Of a DNA stretch of 64,000 nt, positions 37,201-48,497 are shown piece after piece. A program made the translations under genes and the position numbers. The notes beneath the pieces were generated by a model. It did no database searches. It worked only from the letters and a program-made list of their open reading frames with translations, and was not told where the DNA came from. Position 1 is the stretch's first letter; each line of letters begins with the position of its first letter. The DNA is from Cyrtodaria siliqua (lineage: Eukaryota > Mollusca > Bivalvia > Adapedonta > Hiatellidae). The stretch is taken from contig JAWPHD010007118.1 of the NCBI GenBank assembly GCA_037043455.1, forward strand, positions 1 through 64,000, read 5' to 3'.

Positions 37201-37254
37201 GTATACTAGTTTATTTATTTTTTATTTATTTATTTATTTATTTATTTATAATAT

Positions 37255-37297
<43 letters not shown>

Positions 37298-37300
37298 TTT
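37201..37300. repeat. (TTTA)n microsatellite
   Basis: About 25 TTTA units with two interruptions. The Ile/Tyr/Leu-rich frame across it is spurious. Confidence 0.95.
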
Positions 37301-37304
37301 GTTT

Positions 37305-38140
37305 CTTTTGTCATTATACTATCATGATACTGAATATACCTTTGGCGGGTAAAACCAATATTACAAATGGTAAAGAAAGGTGTCAATTTACAAATTAATC
37401 AGGCTGATACAGTGAACTTTTATCAAACGACGTACACTTTATGGTCGATTTTCCATAAAACAAAATCAGAAAATTAATATACATACCTTTTTTTAAGAAA
37501 GTCTTGTCAACATATGAAATATGTATCCAGTCTTAAAATAAGCAAGCAAACACTATTAGTTGAATAGTCACGCATCTAAAAAAAAAATAAGAGTAGTCAC
37601 GCACAAAAACTCTGGACTATCTTATTTTAAACTTTCTTTGCAGCAACACACGTTCATGTCCAACAAGTCAAAGGGTATCCGAATACAAACAGTATGCGTA
37701 TGAATAACTGCCTGATGAAAGTCGCAGACTACGCATGCGCATTGCTCCTTTCTACATACTGCTCTTTAATAATTAATTCCTGCGCGCACAAAGTAGTACG
37801 AGAATAGCTTACATTTGCCAGTACTCTCTAGAGACCATTAGGAAATTGAATTTCCTGAAACAAAGCCGGGAATGGATTTGAAAGATATCAGAGATGACAA
37901 AGTACTCAATGAGTCTAGCAGAGGATAAATGAAAACATCAGTTAGACTAGTAGGAAACATATTTAGAAAGCATTGATTAGCGGTGTTTAACATTAACGTG
38001 ACTCGGAAACGTGTTAATGTTTTGACGTTCTGATATTCGTGGTATATGGTGATCGAAGTTCAAAATGAAATGAAGTGTTGTTTTCGACTAATTGGGTTAT
38101 ATTGGGACAGAAATCCCAGAGGGAGTTCACATAAAGTATA
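37305..38140. other. No supported gene
   Basis: AT-rich. 'agtcacgca' is duplicated near 37568 and 37595. Confidence 0.45.
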
Positions 38141-38149
38141 AAGTTTCCC

Positions 38150-38230
38150 ATCCATCAGACATGCCGCACACAGGGATTGAACACACGATGGAGCGCAATT
38201 CCTCTTAGACTGAGCTACCGACATTAGTTT
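38150..38230 (-). mobile_element. tRNA-like sequence (SINE head or tRNA pseudogene)
   Basis: On the minus strand 'gtcggtagctcagtctaaga' supplies an A box (TAGCTCAG) and 'gtgttcaatccctg' a B box, about 35 bp apart. The acceptor stem does not close convincingly, so it is not called a functional tRNA. It differs from SINE families 1 and 2. Confidence 0.5.
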
Positions 38231-38234
38231 CGGT

Positions 38235-39010
38235 GATTTAAACCATTGTATGGATTATTTTTTAAATTGATGTATTTTTTTATTTATTTTTTGTACAATT
38301 TACTAAATATAACGAAGTTTATTTTGTACTATTTTGAGATGGTGGTAATCCAACCGATTCTTGACTAAGTAGCTTGTATGTTTTGTTTTTGTTTTCAGCG
38401 ATAATAGAATTTTAATTTTTGCAATGATCTCTTGTGGAATGTCATAACTTAATATCAATTACTAAATAACTGATCGTTGGCCACAATTGATTGTTTGATA
38501 CATCACTTATTTCCACTATTGTATCCATCAACCACAGATAACTGCGACTCATTAATGGTACATGTACATCCAGTCCTTTTTAGTTCGGTTGCAAGTTCAA
38601 GTTGTAGGTTATTAATGCTGAGTTCTATATAAAGCAGAATGCTTTACAGAATGTAAACAATCACAAACAATGGAAGACTGACGCATACTATATTCTTTTC
38701 TTGGACATTCTTGAACATTCAGGACATCTAAGGGTGCAGCTTAAGGCAGAAATGGCAATGAAAAATATTAAAGATATTAAAAACAACAACAAAAACCCAC
38801 ATATTTTCAAAACACAGTTTTATAACCGATTCAGCAAACGCTATTGATAGCATTTGTCTAAAATGTCTTAATTTCTGAAACGGTTGTGACAAAGCATGGT
38901 AGACTTTGAATCTAGAGATCTTACTTGCACCACTGAGTGTTTCAATGTGCCCATGGGAAAGCGTTTAATTTCTTAGCTTCATCTTTTTGATGTGGACATG
39001 AACTGTTTGA
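38235..39010. other. No feature seen
   Basis: AT-rich non-coding sequence. Confidence 0.45.
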
Positions 39011-39014
39011 ATTT

Positions 39015-39238
39015 GTGTTACGTTTAAGTCATTTTTAGCACATGTTAGGCTATATGTGATGGTCTATTTTTTTTTTGTGGTAGAACCTGAGTACTGTATA
39101 TACCTCCAGCCGTCCGTGATTATCGACACTTTTTCACTATACAAGTCAAGCTTACAGTGGGATTCAAACCCGTAGCTGTGAGAGACGAGGAAGTTTTAGA
39201 AGCAGCCACTTTACTATCCCGGCCAAGGATGCGCCGGA
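39015..39238 (-). mobile_element. SINE family 1, most complete copy (head, body and tail)
   Basis: Minus strand, 5' to 3': A-box-like 'ggccgggatagtaaagtgg', B box 'gggtttgaatccc', 'gtgtcgataatcacggac', 'ggaggtatatacagtact', 'ttctaccac', 'atagaccatcacatatagcc' and 'aacatgtgctaaaaatgac'. It shows that the bodies seen elsewhere belong to a tRNA-derived SINE. The 'cccaggaataagtgggttgt' part of the body is deleted. Confidence 0.8.
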
Positions 39239-39239
39239 C

Positions 39240-40460
39240 ATAAGGTGGGCAGTCCTGTGTATTGAAAATTATATGATTCCTATATATCCTTCTCCTCTAT
39301 CTGGGGCGGCTCTTAATAACCTTAGATAATGTGTTGATACGCCATTAAAAAATATAGGTTTAAAAAGCTACTGTTTAACACTTCAAAAAGGAAAATATTT
39401 CCTGGAAGAGGGATGTTAACAAGCATGTACTGGAGTCAGGCAAATGAAAAACTAGATGAATCCATTGAAGAATTGATTTTTTAAGAATTTAATTCAATAT
39501 TTAGATCTTTCGACAGGCTATGCAAAATATTAGGCTAGTTTAAACAGTGAGAAGTCCGAGACACTTCTCCTAAATTTAAACTTGCTTATGTTTTTCATAA
39601 TCCGTAAAAATATCGAAATATTGAATTTAATCCTTTTATGTACTTTGGTGACAGTTCTCAAGTTAATCAAACGAATAAACTATACCTTGATTGCTTTAGC
39701 TCTGCCCAAAACGTAAACGTGTTATTTCACTGGGAATTTAAATGCAGCACATAAATGTGTTTCATTTAAAGTCAATGCAATAGAAATGTAAATATTGGGG
39801 TTTGAATGGTGGTAGTGAATGGCAACTTTACCATAAATAGCTTCATGGTAAATTTTCCATTCATTATTTATCTCTGTTGTTATAGTATCAATAATGGTAA
39901 TGATAAAATCATAAATAGTGCAAGAAAGATGAAATATCATCAGTGTATTCAGTTTAGACCACAGAATAGCCATTTTCTATTCAGGCACACCAGATTAAGC
40001 AATTAGCTCCTTAAACTGAAAAGTATTCGAAATTAGACGCTTATATAATTTTTTCAAAATTGTGCTTATAAGTTGCAAAAACGAGGTATCAAGGTCCAAA
40101 TTATAATATTCATCTGCCAGTTACTAGTGATGGGCAATCGGTTGAAACTTACAATGGATAATGGGTTACCATTGATTGGATGTAACCGATCAATCATCAG
40201 TTATAATCGGTTAGTCAATATGAACATGTGCATTTTAATCTGTGTTTCAGGCCTTGAACTTAGAAAATTTGTAATAAAGTATGTATTCTTTCATGTCTTG
40301 TTTCTTATGGCATTATTATTTTTATTTTAAACAATAAAATAATTCCAGTTGATATGCGTTTAGTTGTGTTTATTTATGATATTTGTGTATATGCTCATTT
40401 TCACCAGAGTTCAGGTGTATTTTCTGGCTGGATTATCATGTTTATTTCTATTTTTAACAT
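39240..40460. other. No supported gene
   Basis: Overlapping frames at 39722-39973 (minus) and 39806-40006 (plus) are AT-rich chance frames. Confidence 0.4.
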
Positions 40461-40461
40461 T

Positions 40462-41099
40462 AATTCTAACACGACCTGCGCAGTCTTTCATATACACAAA
40501 GAAGAGAGACCACTCTATGTCATTCTAAGATAAAATACAGCTGTTCCATTAATTCCCCGCGTATATTTATCCGTTGGAAGCGCCACGTTACAAGACATTA
40601 CTTGGTAAATATCCGTCACGAAGACAAAATCAACAGTAATTTTAATGAAATGTTAATTACAACAAAGTTGCCATGCTCCCAAATCTTGCATACACCCGAT
40701 ATAAACCCATCATATGCATCAGTACATGTAACATTAATAAGCATCTTGAACAAGCTGAGAACGTTTTACGTCATACAGCGCAATCTATATGACGTAAGCA
40801 ATGACTTAATTGTTTGTCACGTGATATTAGTGTATTTAAGCATATTGTACCGCGCAGAACTTTGCATACGGGGGCGCCCAATGGAACAGCCTGTAAAATA
40901 GCAGCCTGATTACCTTGACCTTCGAGATAATATATAGTGACCCCACAAGAGCGTAAACAATGGGGTTATTGTTGTGTTAGAATCGAATAGAATCGTTCCG
41001 ATGTGAGTAATTAAATCACTCGTGCTAACGCACTCGTGATTTATTGCTACGCATCCCTCCGAACTCCTAACAGTATTTTATTCACCGATAAAACACAGG
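40462..41099 (+). repeat. Long direct repeat D1, copy A
   Basis: Matches 43863-44838. Landmarks are 'attctaacacgacctgcgca', 'gataaaatacagctgttcc', 'ttggaagcgccacgttaca', 'aacaagctgagaacgtt', 'acgggggcgcccaatgga' and 'caatggggttattgttgtg'. It ends at 'accgataaaacacaggt'. This copy lacks the left arm of the terminal hairpin that copy B keeps. The 99-residue frame at 40602-40901 is not preserved in copy B, so I consider it non-coding. Confidence 0.8.
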
Positions 41100-41104
41100 T
41101 ACGT

Positions 41105-41655
41105 ATTTATTATTTCTTAGTTCCTGGGGGGAGATTCACACATAATTTTGGCAAAATATTTGGGTGGGCGGGAGGCAGGTGGTGGAGCCAAAACATACTC
41201 TGCCACCCGTGTACCTTTTAACATACTCCACCCCCCCACCCCCTTCACCCCCTCCACCCCCACCCCTCCCCCCCCCCCCACAGTGTATTAGCCAGTCAAC
41301 CGTGCAGCCGTCTTTTGCACGGCCGTTTTTGAAAAATCGCGGTCAATATTTGGAGGAGTGGGTGGGGGGAAAAATATTTTGTTTTTGTTTTTGTTAAACA
41401 ACACTTCCAAACTCTTACTGTCTCAATATTGTTATGTTTTGTATACATTTATAGAAGAAAGATGATCTAAAATGCACCTTTTTAACCTTTTATCTGTGAA
41501 AATAAATTACCCCAGAGACACCCACTTGTCGCGAATTGGCGCGTAACACGTGTTACCAAATTGTTTTGCACACCCTGTTCGCATATTTGCACACCCGGTT
41601 CTTGAATTCTGCCTAATACACTTGCACAAAACCTAACACTTACCCTTATAAGAAT
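41105..41655. other. G-rich then C-rich low-complexity DNA
   Basis: 41223-41282 is an almost pure C/A-C tract followed by 13 C. G-rich patches lie at 41160-41185 and 41353-41372. No gene is supported; the proline-rich frame across the tract is spurious. Confidence 0.6.
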
Positions 41656-41660
41656 CGTTC

Positions 41661-41793
41661 GTGGGTATCCGTTGAAGATAGGGAATTCCAGCCCGAGGTA
41701 TAAGTGTTTTTATCGGCACCGAGGCTCTGCGGATGTTTCGATCAAAACACTTATACCGAGGGTTGGAATTCTCTATCTGAACCGAATACCCAT
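41661..41793. mobile_element. Foldback element, about 133 bp
   Basis: The left arm ('gtgggtatccgttgaagata', 'gggaattccagcccgaggta', 'taagtgttt') pairs with the right arm ('aaacacttataccgagggtt', 'ggaattctctatctgaacc', 'gaatacccat') with scattered mismatches around a GC-rich loop ('ggcaccgaggctctgcgg'). The structure is a near-complete hairpin with no coding sequence. A similar design is at 61.8 kb. Confidence 0.7.
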
Positions 41794-41799
41794 GATAGA

Positions 41800-42318
41800 T
41801 TATCTTTCTTGCATATCAGAGACATGTCGTGCGCTGACTCCGCCAGCTACTGACGTTTTGCATGTTTTCCTGCATACCGAATGTGGGTGCGCGCGTGACT
41901 TTTATCTCGACCCTAGGGTGAGATGGAAATATCTAGCCCCGGTGAAATGACGGATTTCCTTGTCCTGTATGCAAGAAACTAATATCCGTATCTCAATCCC
42001 ACTCCAATCTCAACTCGTCCTATACAGCTTAACTCGCCCAATCAACAATTCCCATACCACCCTAAGGAATAGTTTTGGTATTTGCTATGTCTTGCAATCA
42101 CAGGCAAATTATGCAAATGAACATCTCAACCAAAAACTAAGAACAAAATAGGTAACACTTTCGTAATTTATGAACTGTATCTTGGCTATTTAACAAGTTT
42201 TGTAACGTTTTGAAAGTATCTAGCTAGTTGATTTGATGATAAACATACATTTCTTAATATGATGGTAATTTCATTTGTTGAAGTCCGTATCCCGTCATCA
42301 ACAGGCAACGTTTACAAC
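41800..42318. other. No supported gene
   Basis: Short frames only, including part of a 92-residue frame that begins inside the foldback element. Confidence 0.4.
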
Positions 42319-42322
42319 AGAT

Positions 42323-42837
42323 GTATACCGTTCCTAAACCTACTGACGACGAGTTATATATATATAACTTACATATTCTGAAAATCCGAACTATGTAGAC
42401 ACCATGTAAACAGCTTTAACCAGCCAAGCCAAAACCAGTACATGGTCCCAGTATTAACTTTCATACCCCATCCAACCCCTTCTCCAAGAAGCGAATAACG
42501 GGGTTGGCTGGGGTATGACAAAACCTTAATTTCGGCTTAAAATGTTTTCATATTGTAAAATTAAAATATCTTATGGGTAATTTTAAACAGGTTATCGCAT
42601 TTCTTTCGGTAAACAATGTTTTTAAACATGTTTTATTGTCGAAATATCCGTTATAAAAAATCCTGCAAATATATGCTTTCCCGTCGCTTAATGGAATTGA
42701 GGCGGGACCACGTAATGCCCAAAACTGGAACGTCGAATTAAGAGTTACCAGTTACCAACTCTTAATTCATTTTATGCATATTCAGTCTCGGGTATTTTAA
42801 GTACCCGTGATTAAATCTATACTTTTAATCGACACAC
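42323..42837 (+). repeat. Dispersed repeat R1, copy c, split by an M1 MITE
   Basis: Left part 'cctaaacctactgacgacga' to 'accagccaagccaaaacc'. Right part 'cccaaaactggaacgtcg', 'aattaagagtta', 'cgggtattttaagtacccg', 'tatacttttaatcg'. The MITE sits between. Copy d on the opposite strand starts 440 bp further on, so c and d form the arms of an inverted pair. Confidence 0.7.
42436..42717 (+). mobile_element. MITE family M1, copy 4 (nested in R1)
   Basis: The left end is CAGTACATGGTCC (two changes) and the right end is GGACCACGTAATG. The interior is the longest of the four copies and keeps the full hairpin 'accccatccaacccc' / 'ggggttggctggggt'. Comparison with the empty R1 site at 27.69 kb ('aaaccccaaaact') places the insertion in a C run, so a 2-3 bp target duplication there would be hidden. 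Confidence 0.9.
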
Positions 42838-42839
42838 AT

Positions 42840-43085
42840 GCTTATATGACGATTTTTTGTGTAGTTTGCGTTATTTGGCGGGATATTGCCTTTAAAGTAT
42901 TTTTTAATATCATATTTCCTTAATAACAACTTACGCACGTACGCACGCACACACACACACACACGATGTTCTTCTCGGTACGATACCTTCCGTATCCCGT
43001 GTATAAAAGCCTACGGTGGTATATACAGACTTCGTAACATCGTAATATGCGCCAACAACAACAACAACAACAACAGAAGCAGAAG
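42840..43085. repeat. (CA)n and (CAA)n microsatellites
   Basis: A (CA)n run with ACGC units lies at about 42931-42964 and (CAA)n at 43050-43074. The 68-residue frame over them is not supported. Confidence 0.8.
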
Positions 43086-43104
43086 CTGTTAGGGTTTAAC
43101 GGAT

Positions 43105-43270
43105 TTCACTAAACGCTAAATGTTAAAATTGATAACATTTAGCGGTTAGTAAATTGTTAACATTTAGCGGAAGTTAAAACATTTAGCGGAAGCCTTTTAA
43201 CATTTAGCGTAAGATTTATAACATTTAGTGGACGTTTTACCATTTAGCGGAATATTAACATTTAGCGGTG
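43105..43270 (+). repeat. Irregular array of TAACATTTAGCGG
   Basis: 'acatttagcg' or a one-base variant appears seven times in forward orientation with 10-15 bp variable spacers (about 43135-43265). One inverted 'cgctaaatgtta' lies at 43113-43124 on the left. The unit is constant while the spacers vary in length and sequence. Confidence 0.8.
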
Positions 43271-43274
43271 CTAC

Positions 43275-43425
43275 AGCCGATTAAAAGTAAAGGATTATGC
43301 ACCGGTTCTTAACATACCCGTTGAATATGTGTAACATTAATTACGAGTTGGTAACTCTTGATTCGACGCGCCAGTTTTGGGGTTTGGCCAGTGTTGTTAA
43401 AGCCGTTTATAAGCCCACAATTATA
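43275..43425 (-). repeat. Dispersed repeat R1, copy d
   Basis: Minus strand: 'ccaaaccccaaaactggc', 'gcgtcgaatcaagagttacc', 'gggtatgttaagaaccgg', 'cttttaatcg'. It is the opposite arm to copy c. Confidence 0.65.
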
Positions 43426-43448
43426 CATGAAAATCACTGCTGGTGTTT

Positions 43449-43612
43449 CTCAGGATGATCCCGGACGAGCCCCCAACTATAACAGGTGGTGAAAAAATCG
43501 TTCCTCAACCTGGACTCGAACCCATGGTCTCTGGTTTACCCTACTAGCTCTGAGCTATTAACGGCATACGGTTAGGAATTGATTATTCACCATTATCCGG
43601 TATCCGGTTACA
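43449..43612 (-). mobile_element. SINE family 2, copy d
   Basis: Minus strand: 'accggataccggataatggt', 'gaataatcaattcctaacc', A box 'tagctcagagctagtaggg', B box 'atgggttcgagtccaggttg', body 'aggaacgattttttcacc' and 'gggggctcgtccgggatc'. This is the clearest A/B box pair of the family. Confidence 0.75.
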
Positions 43613-43862
43613 CATATATAATTTGCATCTGGATATGTTTTTGTGTTCTGTTTTAATACTGATTGTAACATTATATTTTTTACCAATGTCGAATGTTGCG
43701 TTATGTTTGGTGATTACCAAGGATGCGCTTACCGTTTTACTATATCATAATTACGTAGCATTGCAATATAATTATATAATTGCGTGATATCCACGTTGGA
43801 GAACAGATAATAAACATTATTCAGTGTGGGTCGCAGAGTATATCAGGACGTGCAATAACGCA

Positions 43863-44838
43863 TATTCTAACATGACCTCCGCAGTCTTTCATATCCGCAA
43901 AAAGAGAGGCAGCTGTATGAGGATGTAACCCCCCCTCCTCCCCGAGTACTGAATACTCCTTATTTTAGAGACAGAGTACTGAATACTATTTAGCTCCGGT
44001 CAAAAATTCTAGATGAATGAAGGCCCGATTATCAAAATTAGACCTTTATATTTACATTTTATGATTTTTTGTACATATTTGGTTTTAAAAATACATTTTA
44101 TGAGTACTAAATACTAAATAGTGTGTTGTGCGAGTACTGCGTACCAGGCTCGTGCGTACTGAATACCGCCTAAAACGCCCTGAATACTGCGTACCAAAAG
44201 TGGGGTGGGGGGGGGGGGTGGGGGGGTTCAGCCTCCTGTATGTTACTCTGCGATAAAATACAGCTGTTCCATTAATTCCCCGTGTATATTTCATCCGTTG
44301 GAAGCGCCACGTTACATGACGTCACTTGGTAAATATACGTCACGAAGAGTTTCAACAGTAATTTTAATGAAATGTTAATTACAACAAACTTGCCATGCTA
44401 CCAAACCTTGCACACACCCGATATAAACCCATCATAGGCATCAGTACATATAACATTATTAAGCATCTTGAACAAGCTGAGAACGTTTGACGTCATACAG
44501 CGCAAGCTATATGACGTAAGCAGTGACTTAATTGTTTGTCACGTGTCTACTAGTGTATTGAAACGCAGAACTTTGCATACGGGGGCGCCCAATGGAGCAG
44601 CCTGTAAACATAGCAGCCTGATTACCTTGACCTCCGAGATAATATATAGTGCCCCAACAATAGCGTAAACAATGGGGTTATTGTTGTGTTAGAATCGAAA
44701 CCTGTATTTTATCGGTGAATAAAATACAGTTAGTCGTTCGGATGCGAGTAATTAAATCACTCGTGCTAACGCAGTCGTGATTTAATTACTACGCATCGGA
44801 ACTCCTAACTGTATTTTATTCACCGATAAAATACAGGT
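43863..44838 (+). repeat. Long direct repeat D1, copy B, with a nested element
   Basis: Direct repeat of 40462-41099, interrupted at 43919-44235 by a TIR element. The terminal part at 44699-44841 forms a hairpin: 'aacctgtattttatcggtga' plus 'ataaaatacagttag' is mirrored by its complement, and copy A has lost the left arm. No reading frame is conserved between the copies. Confidence 0.85.
43919..44235. mobile_element. 317 bp TIR element nested in D1, with CTGTAT target duplication
   Basis: It begins GAGGATGTAACCCCCCC and ends in the complement of GAGGCTGAACCCCCCC. CTGTAT is present on both sides (43913-43918 and 44236-44241), while copy A has one 'ctctatgt' at the empty site. Inside, 'gagtactgaatact' and variants ('gtactgcgtacc', 'gtactaaatacta') recur about eight times. 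The G-rich right end (44196-44227) is G-quadruplex-prone. It is non-coding; the superfamily is unknown. Confidence 0.75.
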
Positions 44839-44929
44839 TTCGAAAAGGCTAAACTTAGTTAAGAAAAAGGCAAATGGGTCAGTTTTAGGATGAGAGATAT
44901 CCAGTTTCCTCTGTCACTCCCTTATATTC

Positions 44930-45390
44930 TTGTATGATAAAATAAAGTAGCGTTTGTGGACGTGTTAGACACTGGTATGAAAATAATAATTGCAACTCAA
45001 GCACATTAAGTTACACATGATAACCTGTAGTTTTTAATGAAATCAATCGACAAGCTTGTTAGATCGCCTAAAGTCAGACGTAAACTCAGACGTTTATTTC
45101 TTCCTCTAGAGTTACAATCTTGAAATATTGCTTTCTCCTCTTTGACAACTCGGCATTATGGATACAGATTAAGTTCACTGTAATTTGGCACCGCGTCTTA
45201 GTGGTGGACTAGCACTTGAATTTATTTTTTCCCGAACGACTTTTTTCTTTATCGTCAGTATCATATTTCTATTAAACAAATGTGGTTTAATATTTGTTGG
45301 GAAATATAACAATAAATCGAAATTGCTATAGAATGAATTATAGGTAAATATACATGTAGCTAGAAGCCCTAAGTAAAGCTGAGGCTCTTA
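44930..45390 (+). repeat. Long direct repeat D2, copy A
   Basis: Highly similar to 46200-46640, with a near-identical 130 bp core ('caatcttgaaatattgcttt' to 'gtggtggactagcacttgaa'). No reading frame or splice pattern is evident. Confidence 0.85.
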
Positions 45391-45568
45391 CGGAAATGTT
45401 GCCATCCCACAAACAACGAAGAAAGTATATGGTCATTGGTCAAAAGGCCGCTGGGTTCTATGGTGCACCAAATATTGACATCCCAATAAAAGAAAACAAT
45501 GTAAATAAAGAAATCCCCGCCATGATATATCCTCTAACAAACTAGGCAGCATCCCTAGGTAATACAAG

Positions 45569-46135
45569 TATACTGACCAAAAAAAAACACTTCCGCAGTT
45601 TAAGCTGTGATTTGCATAGGGTTGACTTTGTTACACTTTGTACACCAATCTAGATAACATTTCATCATTATATACTTATCACTCAATCATTCTGATCAAT
45701 ATTAATAATCATCAAAAACCAGAGTTAGTGCGTTGCTGATAAAACATGTTTTATTCAAATTGCAAAATCACTATATTTGTATTATAAAGGGACGTAATCT
45801 GAAAATATTCATTCTTGAAAGCTGTATGGCGCAAAAGTGAGTGAACAGGTCAGCTTACTTTCTCCGTCTTTTTGGTGCTGGGGTTATCTTCTGTTTATTT
45901 CAATAGAACAAAACTGTGTTAAATCAAAGTTTAAACCACAAGACCCGGAAATGCTGTTTAAACCAAACCAAGGGGATTAACTTTGCGTACAAGTTTGATT
46001 CAAGGAAAATTATTTTCATGACAGTGCTGGCCTTTTAACAAAGGTATTAACATATAAGACCAAAACAAAACATATTTTCATTGTGTCTACATGTATGGGT
46101 AAAGTTGCGGAAGTTTCTTTTTTTGTTGAGTATAC
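45569..46135. mobile_element. Mariner-like MITE with TATACTGACC/TATACTCAAC ends
   Basis: The left end 'tatactgaccaaaaaaaaa' plus 'cacttccgcagttt' is mirrored on the right by 'aaagttgcggaagtttctt' plus 'tttttgttgagtata'. The TIRs are imperfect, about 33 bp, around 500 bp of non-coding DNA. TA at the ends is compatible with Tc1/mariner. It lies between the two D2 copies. Confidence 0.65.
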
Positions 46136-46199
46136 AACCCAAAACTGATCATGTAATATATGAATATAAAAAGCCTCTCACTGTGTCATCACCATTTGT

Positions 46200-46640
46200 T
46201 CGTGCATGATAGCATAAAGTAACGTTTGGTTTGTGGATGTGTTAGACACTGGTATGAAAATAATAACTGCAGTGCAAGCACATTATATTACACATGATAA
46301 CCTGTTGTTTTTATCAATCGACTTGTTAGAGAGTCTAAAGTCAGACGTATATTCGGACGTTTATTTCTTCCTCTGTAGTTACAATCTTGAAATATTGCTT
46401 TCTCCTCTTTGACAACTCGGCATTATGGATACAGATTAAGTTCACTGTAATTTGGCACCGCGTCTTAGTGGTGGACTAGCACTTGAAATTATTTTTTTCC
46501 AGAACGATTTTTTTCTTTATCGTCAGTAACATATTTCTATTAAACAAATGTGGTTTAATATATTTTGAGAAATATAAAAAAAATCGAAATTGCTATTGAA
46601 TAAAATATAAATGTAGATAGAAGCCTTAAGCAAAGATAAC
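46200..46640 (+). repeat. Long direct repeat D2, copy B
   Basis: Second copy, offset by about 1270 bp from copy A and containing small indels relative to it. The core matches almost exactly, the flanks less so. Confidence 0.85.
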
Positions 46641-46644
46641 ACCT

Positions 46645-48000
46645 GAGGCAAAATTCTGATTTAAATTTAGCACATTATATGCATGTTATTTCCATTAACG
46701 AGATAAAAAAAAAAAGAGTGTAAGTTCAGGGTCAATGATAAAGTGACATATATATATGTACCAATAATAATGCTAAAAGTCATTTGTAAACAAAATCGGT
46801 GATAAATGATAAAAAGAAAGCACATATGATAGAACATACTTTTATAGTTTATAAAAGATCTTTAACATTTCAATGAAAAGGGAGGCAATTTTAAAATTTC
46901 GAAATTTCAGCAGTTTAAACAATGACAGAATGGGCAATAATTGTCCATTAATTCAAAGCAATAAGTTTGCATACTAATGAAATTAGTTGTTTTAATATAA
47001 TTATATGGGAGGCAATTTTGATACTTCGCTTGGAAATAATAAAATAACAATTTTTTTTAAAATTAAATCCTTACCTAGCATTTCTAATATCTTCAGACAA
47101 TTATATCAATGTTCGTATGTTTAATCTATGTCCCTAAAAGGTCGTGTTAAACTGTTTTTGTTCAGTATACAATAAATATAAAAACAAAGATAAATAGGAT
47201 AACATTATAAACCAAACTCTGCTAAAACAAATATAATCATCCTAATGCTTTCGGCTTATTGTAAACCCTGGATACAAAGACAAATTGACATAGCAAACAT
47301 ATGTGTCTGCAATGTAAGCAACACATGAAATGTAAATTATGCGCTCGCCCTACAAGAGACTTACAAATAATAAGTGCGAAACAAATGAAATAGCGCGGCT
47401 TCTACTCGCATAAACATAACCGAACTGCAAAAGCTTGATCCGTATAATGATAGGTATTAAAGTAGATATCAATAAGTAGCATTTGAACAGGAAATGTAGC
47501 TTTCAAAGACCACAGGCGACCTAAAACACGTATTAAAACAACCAACACTTAAAGTGTTAATAAAAAGCAATGCGTGTTACATCACAAACACAAACGGGTT
47601 GAAATAGGGCTACCTTCTTGCAATGGTCAGTGGCAAATCCTTGACGTCATATTACTCCAAGGATTGATGAAGGTTATTAGATAAATTCAGTAATGCACAC
47701 CGACATATTTAAATGTGAAACAGCGAAAGAAATACAATTCTGGAGTGGGACATACACAAGCATATAATAAATGGTGTTTTCTAAGCATACTAAATTGTGC
47801 ATTTGGAAAAGTGAAACATTTTGTTTTTCTACATTACGCTTAACTTAAACAGAAATATGACAAATTATTTTTAAAAAAAAAAGCATATCAGGAGACCAGC
47901 TGAGTAATGACATCTTGACGCGTACAATCAGATAATTATATTGTTATGACACCATTTTCGTGGGTATAATAAAATGTGTGTTTATATGAGATATATGTTT
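46645..48000. other. AT-rich DNA without supported features
   Basis: 'gggaggcaattttra' occurs twice, near 46880 and 47010. No gene is seen. Confidence 0.45.
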
Positions 48001-48004
48001 TGTC

Positions 48005-48320
48005 CCCTGCTTAATAGCATGGCCGACACTTAGGGATCACTTTGTCCGTCGTCGTCCATCGTAGTCCGTCGTTCGTCGTCCGTCACAAGTTAACCTGAAC
48101 CTAATCTTGACCATAACTTGACCATTTCCATATTTGACCTATGTTCATAACTCTTCATACACACATCTTCATCTTACCCCAAGGAATGTCGTTAAACATG
48201 TCCAATAACTCCGACTTTCATTTTGGCAGAGTTATGCCCTTTTTCATAAAACTTTAACTTGCAACCTAACCATGCTGATGAAGTGAAATAAGTAGTTGTC
48301 CGTGGAACAACTTTCTAGTT
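48005..48320 (+). repeat. Bivalve-type dispersed repeat ('gtccgtcgtcgtcc' ... 'gcagagttatgccc')
   Basis: A GTC/CGT-rich start (48045-48085) is followed by 'ttgaccataacttgacca', 'atgtcgttaaacatgtcc' and 'actttcattttggcagagtt'. The combination is familiar from bivalve intergenic DNA (from memory, not searched). It is non-coding. Confidence 0.55.
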
Positions 48321-48497
48321 TGATATCATGCGCATATATTAAGTCTTTGCAAACAGGCGACGTCAGTATGATTATATTAATTACATAGCAAAATTCAACA
48401 GAAAACACCGAAGTGCAATTAAATAATCAACTTATACGGACAACGCGCAATAAGATGAAGTCTTACACAGTATCTTTCCTAAGGCGTACTGTATAGT

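Noticed and set aside
38150..38230. Functional tRNA gene
   Set aside because: A and B boxes are present, but the acceptor and anticodon stems do not form cleanly.
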